The position numbers and the translations under genes were made by a program. The notes beneath the pieces were generated by a model. That model was not told where the DNA came from. It saw only the letters and a program-made list of their open reading frames with translations, and did no database searches. 64,000 nucleotides of DNA from Vibrio agarilyticus (GTDB taxonomy: Bacteria > Pseudomonadota > Gammaproteobacteria > Enterobacterales > Vibrionaceae): NCBI RefSeq assembly GCF_012641465.1, contig NZ_JABAIK010000013.1, positions 1 to 64,000 of the forward strand, written 5' to 3'. Shown here one piece after another: positions 63,273 to 64,000 of this stretch (positions are counted from its first letter, which is position 1; each line of letters begins with the position of its first letter).

Positions 63273-64000
63273 GCCTTTGCCTCCGATTTGGTTTTCGACG
63301 CGCTAGGCTTTTGCTTTGCCTTCTTCTGAGCGGCAAAGTGGCGTTTCAGTTTTGGCGCAATCAACGCAATCGCGACCAGTACCGCAGTGACTAAGTTAAG
63401 ATCGGACGCTTGCAAGCCAAACATACCGCTCGACAAAGCAAAGGCCACTGCCAATCGGTACAGCACCGAACCAACAATAACCGCGACCACAGCGACCCAA
63501 ATTTTACGGCCTGGGATCAGCGTCTGGCCTAAAATAACCGCGGCAAGACCCACCACAATGGTCCCCACTCCAGATGTCACATCAGCAAAGCTGTTGGTTT
63601 GCGCAAAAAGTGCGCCGGCAAACCCGACAAACCCGTTGGATAACGCCAAGCCAAAATAGGTATAAAACGCGGTATTGCCACCTTGCGCTGCCACCATACG
63701 CGCATTGACGCCGGTTGCGCGCAGTGCCAAACCAAAATCACTGTTGAGCAAGCGAACCACGAACCAAGCGGCAATGAGCACCAAAACGCCCACCACCAGT
63801 GGGCGCACGTAGACAGGATCGGCCATCATTTCAAACGGCGTGAGAATGGTCTCCTCACCGAGCAGCGCCATATTCGGGCGCCCCATGATACGAATGTTGA
63901 TTGAAAACGCGGCGATCATGGTCAAAATAGACGCGAGCAGGTGCAAAATACCACAGCGTACTGCTAAAAATGCGGTGATCCAGCCTGTGGTCGCGCCAGC
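63269..64000 (-). CDS. ABC transporter permease, partial at the window edge
   Basis: The gene runs off the right edge; at least 243 residues are visible, open to the last base. It is a many-helix permease of the branched-chain amino acid/purine type (BPD_transp_2): AGATTGWITAFLAVRCGIL, SINIRIMGRPNMALLG, SDFGLALRATGVNARMVAAQG (the loop that contacts the ATPase), SNGFVGFAGALFAQ and GTIVVGLAAVILGQTLIP. The C terminus is a Lys/Ala-rich cytoplasmic tail. A Met codon within the frame near 63916 is internal, not the start. Confidence 0.88.
   Translation of the reverse strand, partial: AGATTGWITAFLAVRCGILHLLASILTMIAAFSINIRIMGRPNMALLGEETILTPFEMMADPVYVRPLVVGVLVLIAAWFVVRLLNSDFGLALRATGVNARMVAAQGGNTAFYTYFGLALSNGFVGFAGALFAQTNSFADVTSGVGTIVVGLAAVILGQTLIPGRKIWVAVVAVIVGSVLYRLAVAFALSSGMFGLQASDLNLVTAVLVAIALIAPKLKRHFAAQKKAKQKPSASKTKSEAKA

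Overview
The window is chromosomal DNA of a Vibrio-like gammaproteobacterium. The evidence is gene order (tig-clpP-clpX-lon-hupB-ppiD-comEA on one strand, menFDHBCE, fadR divergent from nhaB-dsbB, tesB-ybaY-atl-ffs), a FadR of 279 residues with the extra internal segment typical of Vibrio, a ChiA-type secreted chitinase and a rhombosortase. The species cannot be fixed from this sequence alone.

Left region (1-9.4 kb) is accessory. A three-gene operon on the minus strand (9293 down to 4573) encodes two tyrosine recombinases and a small partner, matching the gamma-mobile-trio set GmtY, GmtZ and GmtX. It lies immediately downstream of the SRP RNA gene ffs, which looks like the integration locus. 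Downstream of the trio are three cargo genes on the same strand: two adjacent small proteins each with an R-x4-H HEPN-type motif (the second MltR-like), and a 695-residue protein whose first third has the ordered motif blocks of bacterial EndoU RNases. An XRE regulator with a palindrome in front of it sits at the window edge. The cargo is the best candidate here for an undescribed system, probably RNA-directed defence or toxicity; that function is inference.

Core part 1 (9.5-26.9 kb): ffs, an unknown membrane protein, the DNA-damage sensor Atl, a YbaY lipoprotein, TesB, an Lrp-type regulator divergent from a cysteine desulfhydrase-like enzyme, DUF1244 and DUF5666 proteins, an RND efflux pair with a promoter-operator, two tandem tRNA-Tyr genes, a Tim44-domain protein, a TetR regulator with an MFS-PlsC fusion, a YeiH family transporter, and a 56-residue membrane protein on the opposite strand.

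Core part 2 (27-42 kb): the complete menaquinone operon from chorismate (menF-D-H-B-C-E), alanine transaminase alaA, nucleotide enzymes yfbR and dgt, tRNA modification enzyme tapT, rhombosortase, a ComEA-like protein, the periplasmic folding factor PpiD and HU-beta.

Core part 3 (42-64 kb): the proteostasis cluster lon, clpX, clpP, tig (lon with a sigma-32-like promoter), tRNA-Pro(GGG), a DUF2799 lipoprotein, chitinase, the Fe-S carrier Mrp/ApbC, metG, fadR, nhaB with a long, probably structured leader, dsbB, a SEC-C protein, dusC, and an ABC transporter whose permease runs off the right edge.

A family of about 140-156 bp imperfect palindromic elements with TATACCC/GGGTATA ends occurs four times between genes (35.9, 49.4, 53.0 and 62.3 kb), with several solo ends elsewhere.
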